DNA of 64,000 bases, taken from NCBI GenBank assembly GCA_948144175.1, contig CANXME010001453.1, forward strand, positions 1,984,001 through 2,048,000, read 5' to 3'. Made by a program: the position numbers and the translations under genes. Below the pieces are notes generated by a model that was not told the origin of the DNA, ran no database searches, and saw only the letters and a program-made list of their open reading frames with translations. The stretch is from Closterium sp. NIES-65. Its lineage: Eukaryota > Streptophyta > Zygnematophyceae > Desmidiales > Closteriaceae. Positions 1 to 13,300 of this stretch are shown one piece after another; position 1 is the first letter of the stretch; the number at the start of each line of letters is the position of its first letter.

Positions 1-1635
1 GGCAGCGAACACTACCCCCAGATGCCCCATGCTGAGCAAACCACTCATGAAGCTCCTGGGGCGTAGGGGTCTCACGTAGACGCTGCTGATGCAGCCTCTG
101 ACCACCACCAGAACCTCCCCTCTAACCGGATCCACCCCGACCGCCACCACCACCGCCGCCACCACTCCCACTGCCGCCACCACTGCCGCCGCCACCACTC
201 CCACTGCCGCCACCACCGCGCCACCAACGCCTCCACTCCCACCACTACTCCCTCCGCCACCACCGCCACCTCCACCGCCTCCACCGCCTCCACCACCGCC
301 TCCACCGCTGCCACCCCCACCACCCTTGCCTCCCTTGCCCCTGCCGCTGCGGCGCCTCCCACTAGGAGCAAACGCAGCCCCGACCTCCTCGGCACCAAGT
401 AAGTCAATAGCAGCAGCAAAAACGTAGGAGGGGGCAAGGGGGGAGGGGGAATACCCCTCAAAGAAGGGAGTGCGAGGAGTGCCACGAGCAGCACCTACAG
501 CGACTATGCTAGCCTCAGCTGCAAGGAGGTGCTTCTCGAGCAGGTCGACAGTGAGGTCCGTGGAGTCCATGGCGAGAAAGAGGTCCCTGACTGCGCTAAG
601 ACGGTCAGGGAGGCGGGTGACGATGAAGTAGAGAGCGATGTACATGGGGGGGGGGGGGGGTTCTTGACTAGAAATTTGGTGGGAAGCGCGGCGTGGAAGT
701 GAGCATCACTAGTGCGAAGGTAGGTGACTAGGTCGTCGACTGTGGCAAAGGCGGACAGCTCGGGAAAAAGGTAGGGCAGTATAAGGCGGCCGAGAGCAGC
801 AGTGGCAGGGGAGGAGAAACAAGCAACTACAGGTCGTACTGGGCTTTAGCAGTCTTGTGCTAGCCAAAGTGAGCGCGCTCGGCTAACGGTAGGTGGTTGC
901 AAATGACTAGGCGAGCAGCAGTGTCACAGGTAAGCCACCGTGAGCGGGTCGCACTGTTAGCTGTGTCGGGAGGGGCAAGAGGGGCTCCAGACGTGTGGTC
1001 AAACAACAAAACGCCATCTCAGGAATCGCTCAGTAGGAACAGCTGTAAGTCATCGAGCCACGTATCGAACTGGATCAGACGGCCCTCAGGATCGAATGTG
1101 AGGACGGTGAGAGTAGCCATGGCGAGCAAAACAGGGTGGCGCAGCACGCAAGCAAGGACTGCGCGACGGGCAAGGCGGCACGTAAGCGCTAGGGAAGCGC
1201 ACAAGGCAGGGCGGGGCGGCGCACGGCTAGGGCAGGGCGGCGCAAATGGCAGGGCAGGGGGGCGGACAGCAGGGCGGCGCGCGGGCAGGGCAGGGCAGGG
1301 CAGGGCGGCGGCCAGCAGGGCTGCATGCGGGCAGGGCAAGGCACGGCGGCGGCCAGCAGGGCGGCACGCGGGCAGGGCAGGGCAGGGCGGCGTGCGGGCA
1401 GGGCAGGCTAGCGCACGGCCAGCAAGGCAGCGCGCGGGCAGAGCAGGGCGTGCGCGGGCGGTGCGACTCAGGGCAGAGCGTGCGCGGGAGGCACGATGCT
1501 TGGCAGGGCATGTATTTTGCGAGGCCAGCACAGCAAAGATAGCGCCGATGCGCTACTCACCCTCTCTTGCCTACAAAAGAGGAACGTGGAGACATACGTC
1601 CCCACCCACGTTTTCATTTTCAGAATTGTAGTGAG
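1..1635 (-). mobile_element. Ty1/copia retrotransposon fragment, Gly-rich gag family (A-like)
   Basis: Minus-strand 5' part of a Copia element that continues past the left window edge. Near 1019-1120 the minus strand encodes a gag start (MATLTVLTFDPEGR...) matching the gag starts of the elements at 10009-17615 and 28064-35254. Further left lies the Gly/Ser-rich stretch of the same family (about 120-340), which appears as a Pro/Thr-rich frame on the plus strand. Upstream of gag, 1140-1520 is a GC-rich leader made of gggcagggcgg-type repeats, as in the other family members. I could not find a clear 5' LTR or primer-binding site; the element meets the family B Copia near 1636. It is broken, with several breaks, and older than the copy at 10009. 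Confidence 0.75.
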
Positions 1636-2284
1636 AAGGTCCATCACCTGAACCTTGCACAGCGCCATCTCATGTGCGTTCACCACTTGGCGGCTTCATG
1701 CCTGGGGGTGCCCATCCCTTAGGCAGGCTGAAACACTTGAACCACGGGTGTCCAGATTTCTTGTAGTACCAACAGGCTCCCTCCATTTGGGTGCTCCCCC
1801 TGCCACCAGAGCTCCTAACCCCTCTTTCTTTTCTGCCTCCTATAGCTCCATACCCCTCAGCAGTCTTGTTGGAAGCACCACCACCCGTGTGGTGTCTGCG
1901 GAACTCCTCCTGCAGAATATTGTTACTGTAGCCACTCAAGCATCCACTGGTCCTGCTGAGTGTTGAGGGTGGGGATAAGGTTGTCCCACAAATTGTCGAG
2001 CACCGAGATGATCTTGGTGCACTGCTGCATCTCCGTCACCTTGCTGCCCACCGTTGCCATTCTCACATAAGTGTCCTTGATCTTATCAAGGAACGGCTTC
2101 ACATCATTGCCCGGTCACATGGAGAGGGCAACCAACTCCTTCTCCAACACAATCACCATCGACAGCGTGTAGGGCTGAATCACATCGCGCAAAAGCGTCC
2201 ACACTTTCGGTCCATAGTCGTCCAGCTCTCACACCAAGTCCTTGATGTGCTGCAACATGTCGTTGTTGACCGATTGAAGAATGA

Positions 2285-2652
2285 TGTGAGGATCTAGGAT
2301 CGAGCTCAGAAAAGAGAATTTAATTGAATGAATCACCTGGGTACAACACGAGGCTATATATAGGCTCGAAACAAGGCCCCGTAACCAGATGTTACGCGAA
2401 GGTTCCGCGGGTCGCGAAGCGTCCCGATCAGATCCTTTCCAAATTCGGTAGAAGACAATTCGGTGGCAACCGAAAAGCCAGAATTTGGTGCACGCAACCT
2501 AGCTCGGTGCTATAACTATAATAAAATATAGGAAAGCACCTAGCCTAGGAAATCAAGCAATTCATGCATGCATATAATTATCCTATGCTAGAAATAGCAT
2601 GATAAAGTAAAGGCAAGCAAGCACATCTGGCATAAGCCGTCGTACTCTCACA
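2285..2652 (-). repeat. 3' LTR of chromovirus
   Basis: A 368-bp LTR with TG...CA ends, paired with 9510-9887. It contains a TATATATA box-like stretch near 2353. The adjacent tract beginning at 2653 is purine-rich on the minus strand, fitting the polypurine tract. Confidence 0.9.
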
Positions 2653-5600
2653 CGTCCCCCCCTCAAAGCTGGGTGGTGTGAGAAACACCCTGCTTGACAA
2701 GATAGTCCTTGAGAGCACGGCGTGCGTTGCCCATATCAGCTTCTGCAACCCAACTGTCCTCAGTGGGGTCGTATCCCTTCCAGCGTATCAGGAACTCGAT
2801 AGTCTTGCCGCCGCGGCGCCGATGAGTGAGAACGCGCTCCACTTCGTACTCTGGTTCATCCTGTACGAGAACCGGTGGTGGTGACGGTAGCTGCCATCCC
2901 TGGAACTGTTGGTTGGGGTCCTTGTAGGTGAACATGGAAAGCGTTGTGAAGTTTCCATGTATCTGGTAAGCGCAAGCGGAATGTAACTGGTGTCACTTGT
3001 GCCTCCACGAGAAACGGACCACAGAAGCGAGGCCGGAGATTGGACGGGAGGTGAGACAGGTTCAAGTTGCGTGTGTCAAGAAGCACCTGATCTCCAACTG
3101 CTACTGAGTGATCACGTCGCTGACGATCGGCATACTGCTTGTGGGAGGTCTGCATCGTGGTGAGTCGTCGCTGAGTCTTCTCCCATAGCTGCTGCATGGT
3201 GGTGACTAAGTCATGTGCGGCTTGGACGTGTGCCGGTCTTGTTGGCTGCTGTGGTGTGAGTGGTTCCCATCCGTAACACAGGAAGAAAGGAGTTTTCCCT
3301 GTGGCCGCATGTGATTCGTTGTTGTAAGCAAACTCTAGGGTCGGTAACTGTGTGTCCCAGTGGCTGACGTCGTCTTTGCATGCTGTTTGCAGTAACTGTA
3401 CAACCACTTGATTGAGTCGCTCTATCTGTCCGTCAATCTGGGGGTGGTATGCTGAAGACATTGCAAGCTTTGTCCCCAACAGTCCCATGAGCTCCTACTG
3501 GTGAATTTGGGGTCTCTGTCTGAGATGAGTGTAGCGGGGATGCTGTGGACGGTGATGATGCGGTCGAAGAAGAGGCGAGAAGTTGCTTCAGTTGTAGCTG
3601 TGGCGTTGGTCGGTATGAAGTGACCCATTTTGGAGAACTTATCGATCACCACGAGGATGGAATCATGTCCCCGTGAGGTCAAAGGAAGTCTTGTGATGAA
3701 GTCGAGGCTTACGACCTGCCATGGCTGCTCCGGTACGGGTAGAGGCTGAAGTAACCCTGCATTTTTCTGCTTGCTACTCTTCATCCGCTGGCACGTGCCG
3801 TAAGAGGTGACGAACTGCTGCACGTCTGCTGCCATCCCGGGCCAGTAGTAATACTTCGCTATCCCTGCTAACGTCTTGTTGCTCCCGAAATGTCCCGCGT
3901 AAGGTACGTCGTGAAACTCCTCCCGTAGGATCTGCCGTAGCGGGGCGTAATTCGGTACCCAAATCTTTCCTGAACCCTTCCTTACAGCTAAGTCTTTCTC
4001 CCACTGTAACAGCTTCTGGTTTTGTGCTGTAGTGATCTCTGCGTCCACGGAGTACCCATGTTTGAATAGACCCTTAAGCAGAGGGCTCATCCCGTCGAGC
4101 TGGATGCCTGCTACATGTTCCGGGCGGCTCAACGCGCCGGCCTTGTTGTGTAGCCCGGGCTTGTAGACGATGTCGTAGTGGAAGTGAGTTTCCAGGAAGT
4201 CCACCCACCGCACCTATCGTCGTGAGAGCGTCGGCTGCGACTTCAAGTATTTGAGACTGCAGTGGTCAGTATAGACTGTAGTCTTGGCTCCCTCTAGGTA
4301 ACACCTCCACACCTTGAAGGCTATGACTATCGATAAGGCTTCCTTGTCATGGATGGGGTAGTTCAGTTCTTCTCCGTCTAGCTTCTTACTGAGGTAGACG
4401 ATGGGCTGCAAACCGCGTCCGTGATCCTGCATCAGTACTGCTCTGACTGCTTGGTCACTAGCGTCTACTTCCACCACGTAGTCCTTGTCTGGATCCGGCA
4501 AGATGAGTACCGGCGCTGTAGTCAGTGCTGTGTGTAGCTGTTCCATGGCTTGCTGATGAGGAGTATCCCATTTGAAGGGCATATCCTTTTTCAGTAGGTC
4601 GGTCAGTGGCGCCGTTATGTTTGCGTTCTGTGGCACGAACCTGTTGTAGTAGTTGGCGAAGCCTAGGAACTGCTGCAACTCCTTCACGTTCTCTGATACT
4701 TTCCACTTCTTGACGGCTTTGATCTTCCGCGGGTCCACGTGTACGCCCTCGGCACTCACCATGTGCCCGAGAAACTGCACCTTCTTCAGGACGAAGTCGC
4801 TCTTCGACAGCTTCACGTAGAACTTGTTTTTCCGAAGGATCTCGAACACCTTCTGCAGATGCTCTACGTGCTCCTTCATGTTCTTGGAGTAGATGAGAAT
4901 GTCGTCCAGGTACATCACCACGCACTCGTCCAGCAGGGGTCGTAAGATGTGATTCATCTCCGCCTAAAACGTTGCTGGTGCGTTGCAGAGTCCGAACGGC
5001 ATCACCAAGGATTCGTAGGAGCCGTATCTAGTACGGAACAACGTCTTGTGGATCGAGTTGTCCGCCATCTTGATCTGCCAGTAACATGACCGTAGGTCCA
5101 ACTTAGAAAAGACTGTTGCACCACGCAGTTGGTCCAGTAGGTCGTCTATGCGCGGTATGGGGTATTTGTTTTTAACTGTCTGTTTGTTCAGTGCACGGTA
5201 GTCGATGCACATCCGTAGACTGCCATCTGGTTTTGGAGTGAAGAGGACTGGTGCACCGTAGGGAGAGGTGGATGGGCAGATCAGTTGTCCGTCCAGTAGA
5301 TATTCTATCTGTTCTTTCATGTCTGTTAGTTCGGTCGGACTCAGTCGGTATGGTGCACGTGAGAGGGGTTTCGCACCTGGTTCCCCCACGATCTCGTGCT
5401 CATAGGTGCGTGCTAGAGGTACTCCTGCAGGTAGGTCGTCGGGCATTATATCCTTGTATTGCTCCAAGACCTCCTTTACTGCTGCAGGGAGTCGGAACTC
5501 GGCTTCTCCTTCTCTGCTGCTGCCATGACCAGTGCTAGGTAACCCGTGTTACTCTCGTTCACCGTATGTTCGAACTGTGCCAGTGTCGTTTCAGGTACGT

Positions 5601-6433
5601 CCCCTGTATCCGTCCAGCTTTGCAGTGCTATCCGCTTCCTGTTGTTATAGATGCACACTTTCCTGTTGATCCAATCGATCTCGGGGTTGAACCGCTTCAG
5701 AAAATCTCGCCCCAAGATAAAATCTAACCCTTTGATGTTGGTGACTGGTAGCTTTGGCTTCCACCTCAACGCACCTATGTGCAGCTGTAGTGATGCTTCC
5801 CGGTGGATAGGAAGCTTCGTGCCGTCCACCATGGTTGCTGAAAACTGGGTCTCTTCCGCCTTCTCTCCAATTTTCTCCAATGCTCCGCGGTCACACACCG
5901 AGTGAGATGCACCGCTGTCCACCAGTGCCTGGAGGCGTCGCCCATTGCATAACACCTCGAGGAGTAGTGGTTTCTGCTGCGCTGTGTAGCCAAAGAGGGT
6001 CTCATTAATAGGATCATAGGGTACATCAAACTTAATACCTTCCCTTTTTCCTATACCTGACTCAGTGCTTTCCAACTTCACCTGAAGGGTATGAGGATTT
6101 TTTCGAGGCTTGTATAATTTCTCTAGAGCCTGGATGTCTCCTCTAAGCCTTGGCAGCTGTGTAGGCTTCACCTGTGGGCAACGGGGAGCCTTAACACTGT
6201 GCTGCGGGGAGAGAATATTAACTCCACGGAACGCACGACCTTTTTCTAGGCTCCGTAGTACTTTGCCCAACTTCTCAGGTACCTGAATAATTTCTAAAGG
6301 CTTTTTCTTGGCCTCTAAACCTCCCCTGAATTTTTTAAAGGCTTGAAAACCACGAGAAGCAATATTCTTTGTTAGTGTATCTTTATAGGATACGTTTAAC
6401 GAATTCTTACTCTCGTGGGTGTTCGGCTGGAGT

Positions 6434-8169
6434 TGAGAAGAAACGAGAATGAATGAAGAGGAGGGGATTTCAGTAGCAGCAATGAGGATACATATAGCAA
6501 ACCCTAGATGGGTTGTACTCGCTATAGAGCACCCCACTAGAGGCTAGAGAATAACATTCTGACACACCCCCATAGCCAAAGTGGGGTGTAATGAGCACAA
6601 TGAGCAAGCAGGCATAGAGCAAGAGTTCACAATAGGTAAGTAAGGCTAGAGCTAATCACAGAGGGCAAGTGAGGAGGAGGAGAGACTGTGGGGGAGAGAA
6701 GATGGGTGGCGACTGCTGACGCTGCAGACACACAGACGAGCTGCTGGCTCAGTGGCTACCGAAGCAAAGGCCCGGACTACATGAGTAACTAGCTCCGCGG
6801 CTAAAAGTAGCGGCAGACGAGCAGCTGACCCCCAGGCGACTGGCGACTACCGGAGATTGTAGCCTCCGGACTGCTGGTGCTGCTGACGGCAAGACTGCTG
6901 CCTCCACTCAACCTCCCCCAGCTGCCCAACGCCCCTCTCACACACCCCTTGCTCAAACCCTAGCCCTACACCCACAGCACCCCCTTAAACCCGAAACCCC
7001 AAATGCTCACACATCCACCTCCCACAAAACCCTAGCTCCACTCCCATAGTACCCCCCTTAAACCCTAAACCCCAGGCTCCCACACAACTACCCCCCTCAG
7101 CGACAGCTGCAGCAGTGGGAGACGAGGGAGGAGGAGGAGCAGGGGAGACCACATACCGACACCCTTAACTCGCCACCCCCAAAACCTGACACAGGGCAGG
7201 GCGGGATGGCGGGTAGGGAGGTTACGGGGCGGGGGGGCGACGCACGGCCTCCCAGGGCGCCAAAGCAGGCGGCAGAAGGGGCGACGCTCGCCCCCCCCCC
7301 CCCCCCCCCCCCAAGGCGACGGGAAAAGGGGGGGGGGGGGGGCGGTGCACGTGCCGCCGGTGCGCCGCGGCTGGCGACGGGGCATGGCCGGGGCGGGGCC
7401 GCTCAAAGGGCGGCGACGGGGCCGCTGAAAGGGCGGGGGGGGGAGGGGGGGGGGGGGGGGGCGACGGGGCCGCTGAAAGGGCGGTGACGGGGCCGCGTAA
7501 CGGCGGCGACTGGGCCGCGAAAGGGGCGGGCGACAGGGCCGCTGCAGGGCGGCGACGGGGCCGCGGAAGGGCGGGCGACGACGGGGCCGCTGAAAGGGTG
7601 GCGAAGGGGCCGCTGAAGGGGCGGGCGACGGGGCCGCTGAAGGGCGGCGACGGGGCCACTGGAGGGCGGCGACGGGGCCGCGGAAGGGCGGTGTCGGGGC
7701 CGCGGAAGGGCGGCGACGGGGCCGCTGTAAGGGCGGGCGGCGAGGCCGTGGAAGGGCGGCGACGGGGCCGCTGAAAGGGCGGCGCCGGGGCCGCTTAAAG
7801 GGCAGCGACGGGGCCGCAGGAAGGGGCGGCGACGAGGCCGCTGAAAGGGCGGCGCGACGGGGCCGCAAAGGCGGCGCGATGGGGCCGCAAGGGCGGCGCG
7901 ACCGGGCCGCAAGGGCAGCGCGACGGGGCCGTTAGGGGCCGTAAAACTGCGACACGAAGGGGCACGTCACGGGGCGTGCAGTACAGAGAGTAGCATCGGA
8001 AGCAGTTAGGTCCTAGGATAGGAACCACTCTAATAACATGAGAAGAAACGAGAATGAAAGAAGAGGAGGGGATTTCACTAGCAGCAATGAGGATACATAT
8101 AGCAAACCCTAGATGGGTTGTACTCGCTATAGAGCACCCCACTACAGGCTAGAGAATAACATTCTGACA
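6434..8169 (-). mobile_element. Non-autonomous Copia derivative (TRIM/LARD-like)
   Basis: 131-bp LTRs at 6434-6564 and 8039-8169 (TGAGAAG...TTCTGACA on the plus strand) are nearly identical and flanked by the duplication GGAGT (6429-6433 and 8170-8174). The 1.47-kb interior has no gag or pol. It keeps a family A-type polypurine tract next to 6565 (tatgggggtg on the minus strand), a degenerate primer-binding site next to 8038, and a GC-rich leader (7180-7960) built on repeats like ggggccgctgaaagggcgg. LTR style, tract and leader tie it to the Copia family at 10009-17615, on which it presumably depends. It sits inside the chromovirus and is younger than it. Its ends look whole; it has no coding capacity. 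Confidence 0.88.
7180..7960. repeat. GC-rich degenerate tandem repeats (element leader)
   Basis: Degenerate repeats around ggggccgctgaaagggcggcgac, with homopolymer C and G runs at about 7289-7312, 7329-7343 and 7437-7460. Long frames across both strands here are by-products of the repeat. It occupies the same place as the leaders of the related Copia elements. Confidence 0.8.
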
Positions 8170-9509
8170 GGAGTTTCCCGGTCGGTGCAGAGTCTTTTTT
8201 CGCGGAGCCTCCATTCGCCTCGACGATTTCCCCTGATGCCGGCCGGTCGTGACGTTTTAGATTTGCGCCATCATTTTCTCCTTTTGACACCCGCTCCGAA
8301 GTCGCCACGTCATCGCCTTTGTCTGCTTTTCGGATCTTTGCGCGATCGCCAGGTCGATCCGCGGCTACTGGCGATTTCCGTTTTTTGAATTCGGGGGTGC
8401 TCCACTGTTTCCGTCCCGGAGTGCCGCACGTGCTTTCTTCATTTTGTAGCATGACAAAAACTGATGCCCTGCTGCGCCGCAAAATTCGCATTTTGATAGC
8501 TGCTGCTTCGCGTCGTATTTGTCGATATCCATCGGTTCGGCGAACGTGGGGGGTGCCGATCGCTCCGTGCCGAATGTACGGTTTGGCGTGAAGTGTCGTG
8601 TTTTGGGTTGACTTCGAGTCACCGCGTCGTATCGCTCGGCAGCACGCTTGATGTCTCTATAGCTGTTGTAATTCGCCGCAATCACCTGCCGCCGAATCTC
8701 CATTTTTAATCCTTCGGTGTACGCCTGGATTTTTTCGCCTTTGGTCAGGTCCGTGATGCGGTTGAATAGTAACTCCATCTGCTGCGTGTACTGTGCTACA
8801 CTACTGTATTGCTTGTGTCGGTGTATCTGCTGCCGCGCCACGTAGGTCGTATTAATCGGTTCGAAACGTTCGATTAAATCTGCCCGAAACTGCTGTCACG
8901 TTTTCTCCCCACGGGCTACGTCGGTGTAGTAAGTCCATTCGAGTGCTTGTCAACGTAACAGTGTCGCTGCAAGCCGAATCCGTGCTGCGTCGTGTTGCGG
9001 GGTCGAACAGCCAATGGCTTCGAAGTAAATTTCGAGGGTGGCCACGAATCGCCGGACATCGGATCCCTTCGCGCTTGGATCGAACGCCTCCGGGAGCCTC
9101 GGTCGTGCTGCTTCGAGGTTCGGCGACAGTGGTGCCATTGGTCCGTGAAATGTCGGTGTCGCCACTACTGCTGGAGTTGTCGATGCTGCAGTCGATGCGG
9201 TCGCTGCTGCTGCGGTGGCGAACCCTGGTTGGCTTGTCAGAAAAGCCTCGAGTCGACGAAGCGTCGCCTGCGTCTGCTCCATGTCGGTGCGGAGGCTCGC
9301 GATGTCGCTCGTAATCGCGTAGTTGTCACCTTGGCCCTCCATGCCTGACATCAACGCGTCCAAAAAACCGAATCGAGGGGGAGCAAAAAATACAGAACCG
9401 ATTTTACGTACCTGAAATCGATGTTTGACTGCGTCGCCTTCGCGGTTTTTTTAAGACTGGTTTTAGCGGTCGAAAAAACTTCGCGTGTAAACGGGCTCTG
9501 ATTACCAAG

Positions 9510-9887
9510 TGTGAGGATATAGGATCGAGCTCAGAAAAGAGAATGAGAATTGAGTTGAATTGAAGGATCACCTGGGTACAACACGAGGCTATATATAGGC
9601 TCGAAAGAAGGCCCCGTAACCAGGTGTTACGCGAAGGTTCCGCGGGTCGCGAAGCGTCCTAAACAGATCCTTTCCGAATTCGGTAGAAGGCAATTCGGTG
9701 GCAACCGAAAAGCCAAAATTCGGTGCACGCAACCTTGTTCGGTGCTATAACTATGATAAAATATAGGAAAGCACCTAGCCTAGGAAATCAAGCAGTTCAT
9801 GCATGCATATAATTATCCTATGCTAGAAATAGCATGATAAAGTAAAGGCAAGAAAGCATAGCTGGCATAAGCCGTCGTACTCTCACA
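9510..9887 (-). repeat. 5' LTR of chromovirus
   Basis: A 378-bp LTR with TG...CA ends, paired with 2285-2652. The Met-tRNA type primer-binding site lies just inside, around 9495-9509 on the minus strand. Confidence 0.9.
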
Positions 9888-10008
9888 AATGACGTCAAAT
9901 AGAGCCGCGCTCTTCTCAATCCACCGATCACGGGCATCTCCTTCCTCCAGCATCTTCTCCTCCCCCATCGCAATCTTCAGCAGCTTGTAGCGTTTGAAAG
10001 CACTTCGC

Positions 10009-10141
10009 TGAGAAAGTACGAACGAGAAGTGAATGACTATGAAAAAGAAGTGGGTACAAATAGGAAACCCTAATTGGGTTGTACCCCCTATGGGATACCC
10101 CACTATAGCCTACAGAAATAAGTAAGCTATATGTTCTGACA
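10009..10141 (-). repeat. 3' LTR of Copia family A
   Basis: 133 bp, identical by eye to 17483-17615. It is short for a Copia LTR, as in the related elements at 6434 and 28064. Confidence 0.93.
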
Positions 10142-10353
10142 CACCCCCAAAGGCAAAGTGGGGGAGAACAAGGGGTCACAAGACCAGTCAAGCAAAGCAA
10201 AGCAAAGCTCAGGGTGGATCACAAAGTCACCACGCATTCCGAGCACAAGTTCAAAGGCCAGAAGGCCAGTTCACATGCAAGATCATATATAGAGATATAC
10301 AAGAGTCAAGCAAGCAAGAGCAAGAGTATATATAGGTGAAGGTACAAGCAAGG

Positions 10354-13300
10354 TCAAGAGCAGAGCAAGTGAGGCAAGACAGGCACAAGACCCAACTGCG
10401 TGCAACAACGCTGATGATCACAAGGCGCAAGTGCCTTGGTGAAGACATCAGCAGTGTTGGCCTCAGAGGCCACGTACGCAAGTCGCAACTGTCCACGCTG
10501 CTGTAGCTCACGAGCAAGAAAGTAGCGGAGAGCAATGTGCTTCGTTCTGTGCTCCAGTCGCTGCTCTCGACACAAGGCCAGCATGGCCTTGTTGTCTACG
10601 TACAGGACTGGAGGAGAACGAGGCGGCTCTCCAAGGTCGGTCAGCAGGTAGGTGAGCCAGCGTAACTCCTGTGCAGCCATAGCCCCAGCGTAGATCTCAG
10701 CCTCACAACTGGAGCCGAGAACAGAAGACGAGCGGGTAGCCCGCCACGAGACAGAGCCGGAACCAAGGCTGAAGGAGTAACCCTGTGACGACCGCTGCGT
10801 AGCCTGGTCGTCAGCCCAAGAAGCGTCTGCGTGCCCAGTGAGGACCACTGGACTGCGCCCTCCAAGCACTAGCCCCATGCCCGACGTACTGCACAAGTAG
10901 CGCAACACCCTCTTTGCTGCAGCCATGTGCTCTGGTCGGTGTCTCCCAGGAGCAACAAAGCGTGCGAGAATGCTAAGAGGGTATGCGAGGTCAGGTCGTG
11001 TGCAGGTCATCAAGTACATGAGGCAGCCAACAAGCTCTGCAAACGGGCCACTCGACTCTACGGACTCATCCGAAGGCAGAGCTGAGAGTGAGTGGCGAGT
11101 AGGCAGAGGAGTGGCCTGAGGCGAGGAGTACGTGAAGCCGAAGCGCTGAAGGACCTGCTGCACCATGTGTGACTGAGTCAGGGTAATGGTGCGGCGTGCT
11201 CTATCCCGGGTGATCTGCAAGCCAAGGTAGCTGCGCAGTTCACCCAGGTCAGTGCACGTGTGTCTCTTCTGCAGCTCAGACTTCACGTAGGCGAGTCCAG
11301 CAGTGTCAGCTGTGGCAAAGACCAAGTCGTCGACGTACACGAGGATGTAGAACGGCGGCAGAGAGGTGTCGGTGCGCAGAAACAGCGACGGGTCGGCAGT
11401 AGAAGGAGCAAACCCAAGTGCCGCGAGCGTAGTCCTCAGTGTGTCGTGCCACTCACGTGGCGCCTGGCGGAGACCGTAGACTGGACGCCGGAGACTCCAC
11501 TGGGTACCAGGAGGGAAAGACCCAGTGAAGCCAGGTGGGCGGCGCAGCCAGATCTCCTCGTGCAGGCTGCCCTGCAAGAAAGCTGTGCTGAAGTCGAGAG
11601 AGTGCAGCTCATAGTCACGGTGAGCAGCAACGTGCAGCAGAACCCGAAGAGTGGTCATCTTCGGGGTGGGGGAGAAGGTCTGGAAGTAGTCAACCCCCTG
11701 CCGCTGACTGAAGCCACGAGCCACGTAGCGCGCCTTGAAGACAGGCGGAGAACCCGGCGGCCGCTTCACCCTGAAAATCCACATGCCACTGACGATGTTC
11801 GCCCCAGGAGGGGGTACAGCGTCAACGTAGGTGCCTGTGGACTTCCAGGAAGCCATCTCTGCATCCATAGCTGCCTGCCACTGAGAGGAGTAGGGACCCT
11901 CTATCGCCTCCGCGTAAGAGCGCGGAGTCGGGATGTCTGGTGCATCCGGGTCTCCCTCAGGGGCTAGCAGTACAGACGCGAGACGAGGTGAAGCGGCAGC
12001 CAGACACTGGAACTCCTCCTGCCTGTCCTCAAGGACGTCCGTGCCAAGGGCACACTCACCCCCGACGGACGGAGGACAGGCGGACTCAGACTCAGTGACA
12101 AGACGAGCAGCGTAGTCGAGACGACAGCGCGCAGCAAAGTCGACAAGCTCAGTGACAAGGGCAGACGCAGCAGACGACTCGAAGGAAGGGTCAGTGACAG
12201 CAGTAGCAAGGAGACGCGTGACAGTAGGACTGGCAGCACGAAGAGAGTCCGACTCCGGGTCGGCAAGAGCAGGAAGAGAGGAAGCAGGAGGAGAAGGCAA
12301 AGGGGCACGCAGAGGAGCAGTGGACGGACGCAGCGACATCCGGTGCGTGCCAGGGACAGGAGGAGGACGCTGACGCGAACCGAGACCACTAGCGCGCGCA
12401 GGACGAACAGGCGACGCAGGACGAGACGCAGGCTCACGACGCTCAGTAAGACCTCCAGTCGGACCAGCGTAGGGAGAAGGAGCAGGCAAAGGGGAGGCAG
12501 GCTGTAGCTGTGGCTGTGACTGGACAGGCTGCGGACCCTCTACGGGAGGAGGAGAAGGTGTAAGACCAAGAACCTGCTGAAGGAGCGGAACGAAGTAAGG
12601 TCGGGGCCGCGCGGCGACGCTAGAAACAGCTGGAACAGCGCCAGCAGCCCCGGCCGGAGCACCCACTCCAGCAGCACCTCCAGCAGCACCACCAGAGGCC
12701 CCAGAAGCAGCACCAGGAGTACCCGCAGGCGGACCGCCAGCGGCAGGCTCAGCGACAACACCCTCAGCAGTACCAGCTCCAGGAGAACTCTCAGACCCAG
12801 CAGCTCCAACACCCAAAGGACGAGCACCGTCGGGACGCGCGACAGCAGTACCCTCTGCAGCCGAAGAACCACCAGCACCAGCAGCACGCCTCCAGCGCCT
12901 GGCAAACCACTCACGCAGCTCCGGTGGGGAGAGTGGCTCCCGGCGAGACGAAGCACCCCCAGGCTCAGCACCCCCAGGCTCAGTACCCCCAGGCTCAGCA
13001 CCCCCAGGCTCAGCACCCCCAGGCACAGCACCCCCAGGCTCAGCACCCCCAGGCTCAGCACCCCCAGGCTCAGCACCCCCAGGCTCAGCACCCCCAGCAG
13101 CACCAGAGTCCCCAGTGACCTCGACAGGCTCGACCGCGTCTACCTGGGACACACCTGAAGGGGCAGGACCTTGAGGGGGGAGGGGGACTACCGGGGGGGG
13201 GCCTGGGACCAAGAAGAGCGGGGGTGGGGGGAGGGACGGAGTGCGGTAGGGGAAGAGGCGGTAGTAGGGTACCGACTCGTTGAACGTGACGTCCTGGGAG

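Larger units (their letters stand above)
2285..9887 (-). mobile_element. Ty3/gypsy chromovirus (LTR retrotransposon), decayed
   Basis: LTRs at 2285-2652 and 9510-9887 (TGTGAG...TCTCACA) are flanked by the 5-bp duplication AATGA (2280-2284 and 9888-9892). Minus-strand order: primer-binding site beside 9509 (tggtaatcagagc, Met-tRNA type), gag about 8370-9340 with a CCHC knuckle (CEFCGAAGHQFLSC), aspartic protease about 5800-5920 (DSGASH), reverse transcriptase about 4570-5340 (YLDD), RNase H about 4220-4570, integrase about 2940-4000, and a C-terminal chromodomain about 2675-2860 (FLIRWKGYDPTEDSW). The chromodomain places it among chromoviruses, whose integrases are known to target chromatin marks. 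The polypurine tract abuts the LTR at 2653. A smaller Copia derivative sits at 6434-8169. LTRs differ by several percent by eye, so it is of moderate age; it is broken, with roughly half a dozen breaks. Confidence 0.93.

Noticed and set aside
89-494. Pro/Thr-rich plus-strand frame and Ala/Val-rich minus-strand frame
   Set aside because: Shadows of the Gly/Ser-rich gag segment of a Copia element.
6950-7075. Telomere-like CCCTAAA sequence
   Set aside because: Only isolated aaccctaaacccc and similar matches, not a tandem array.
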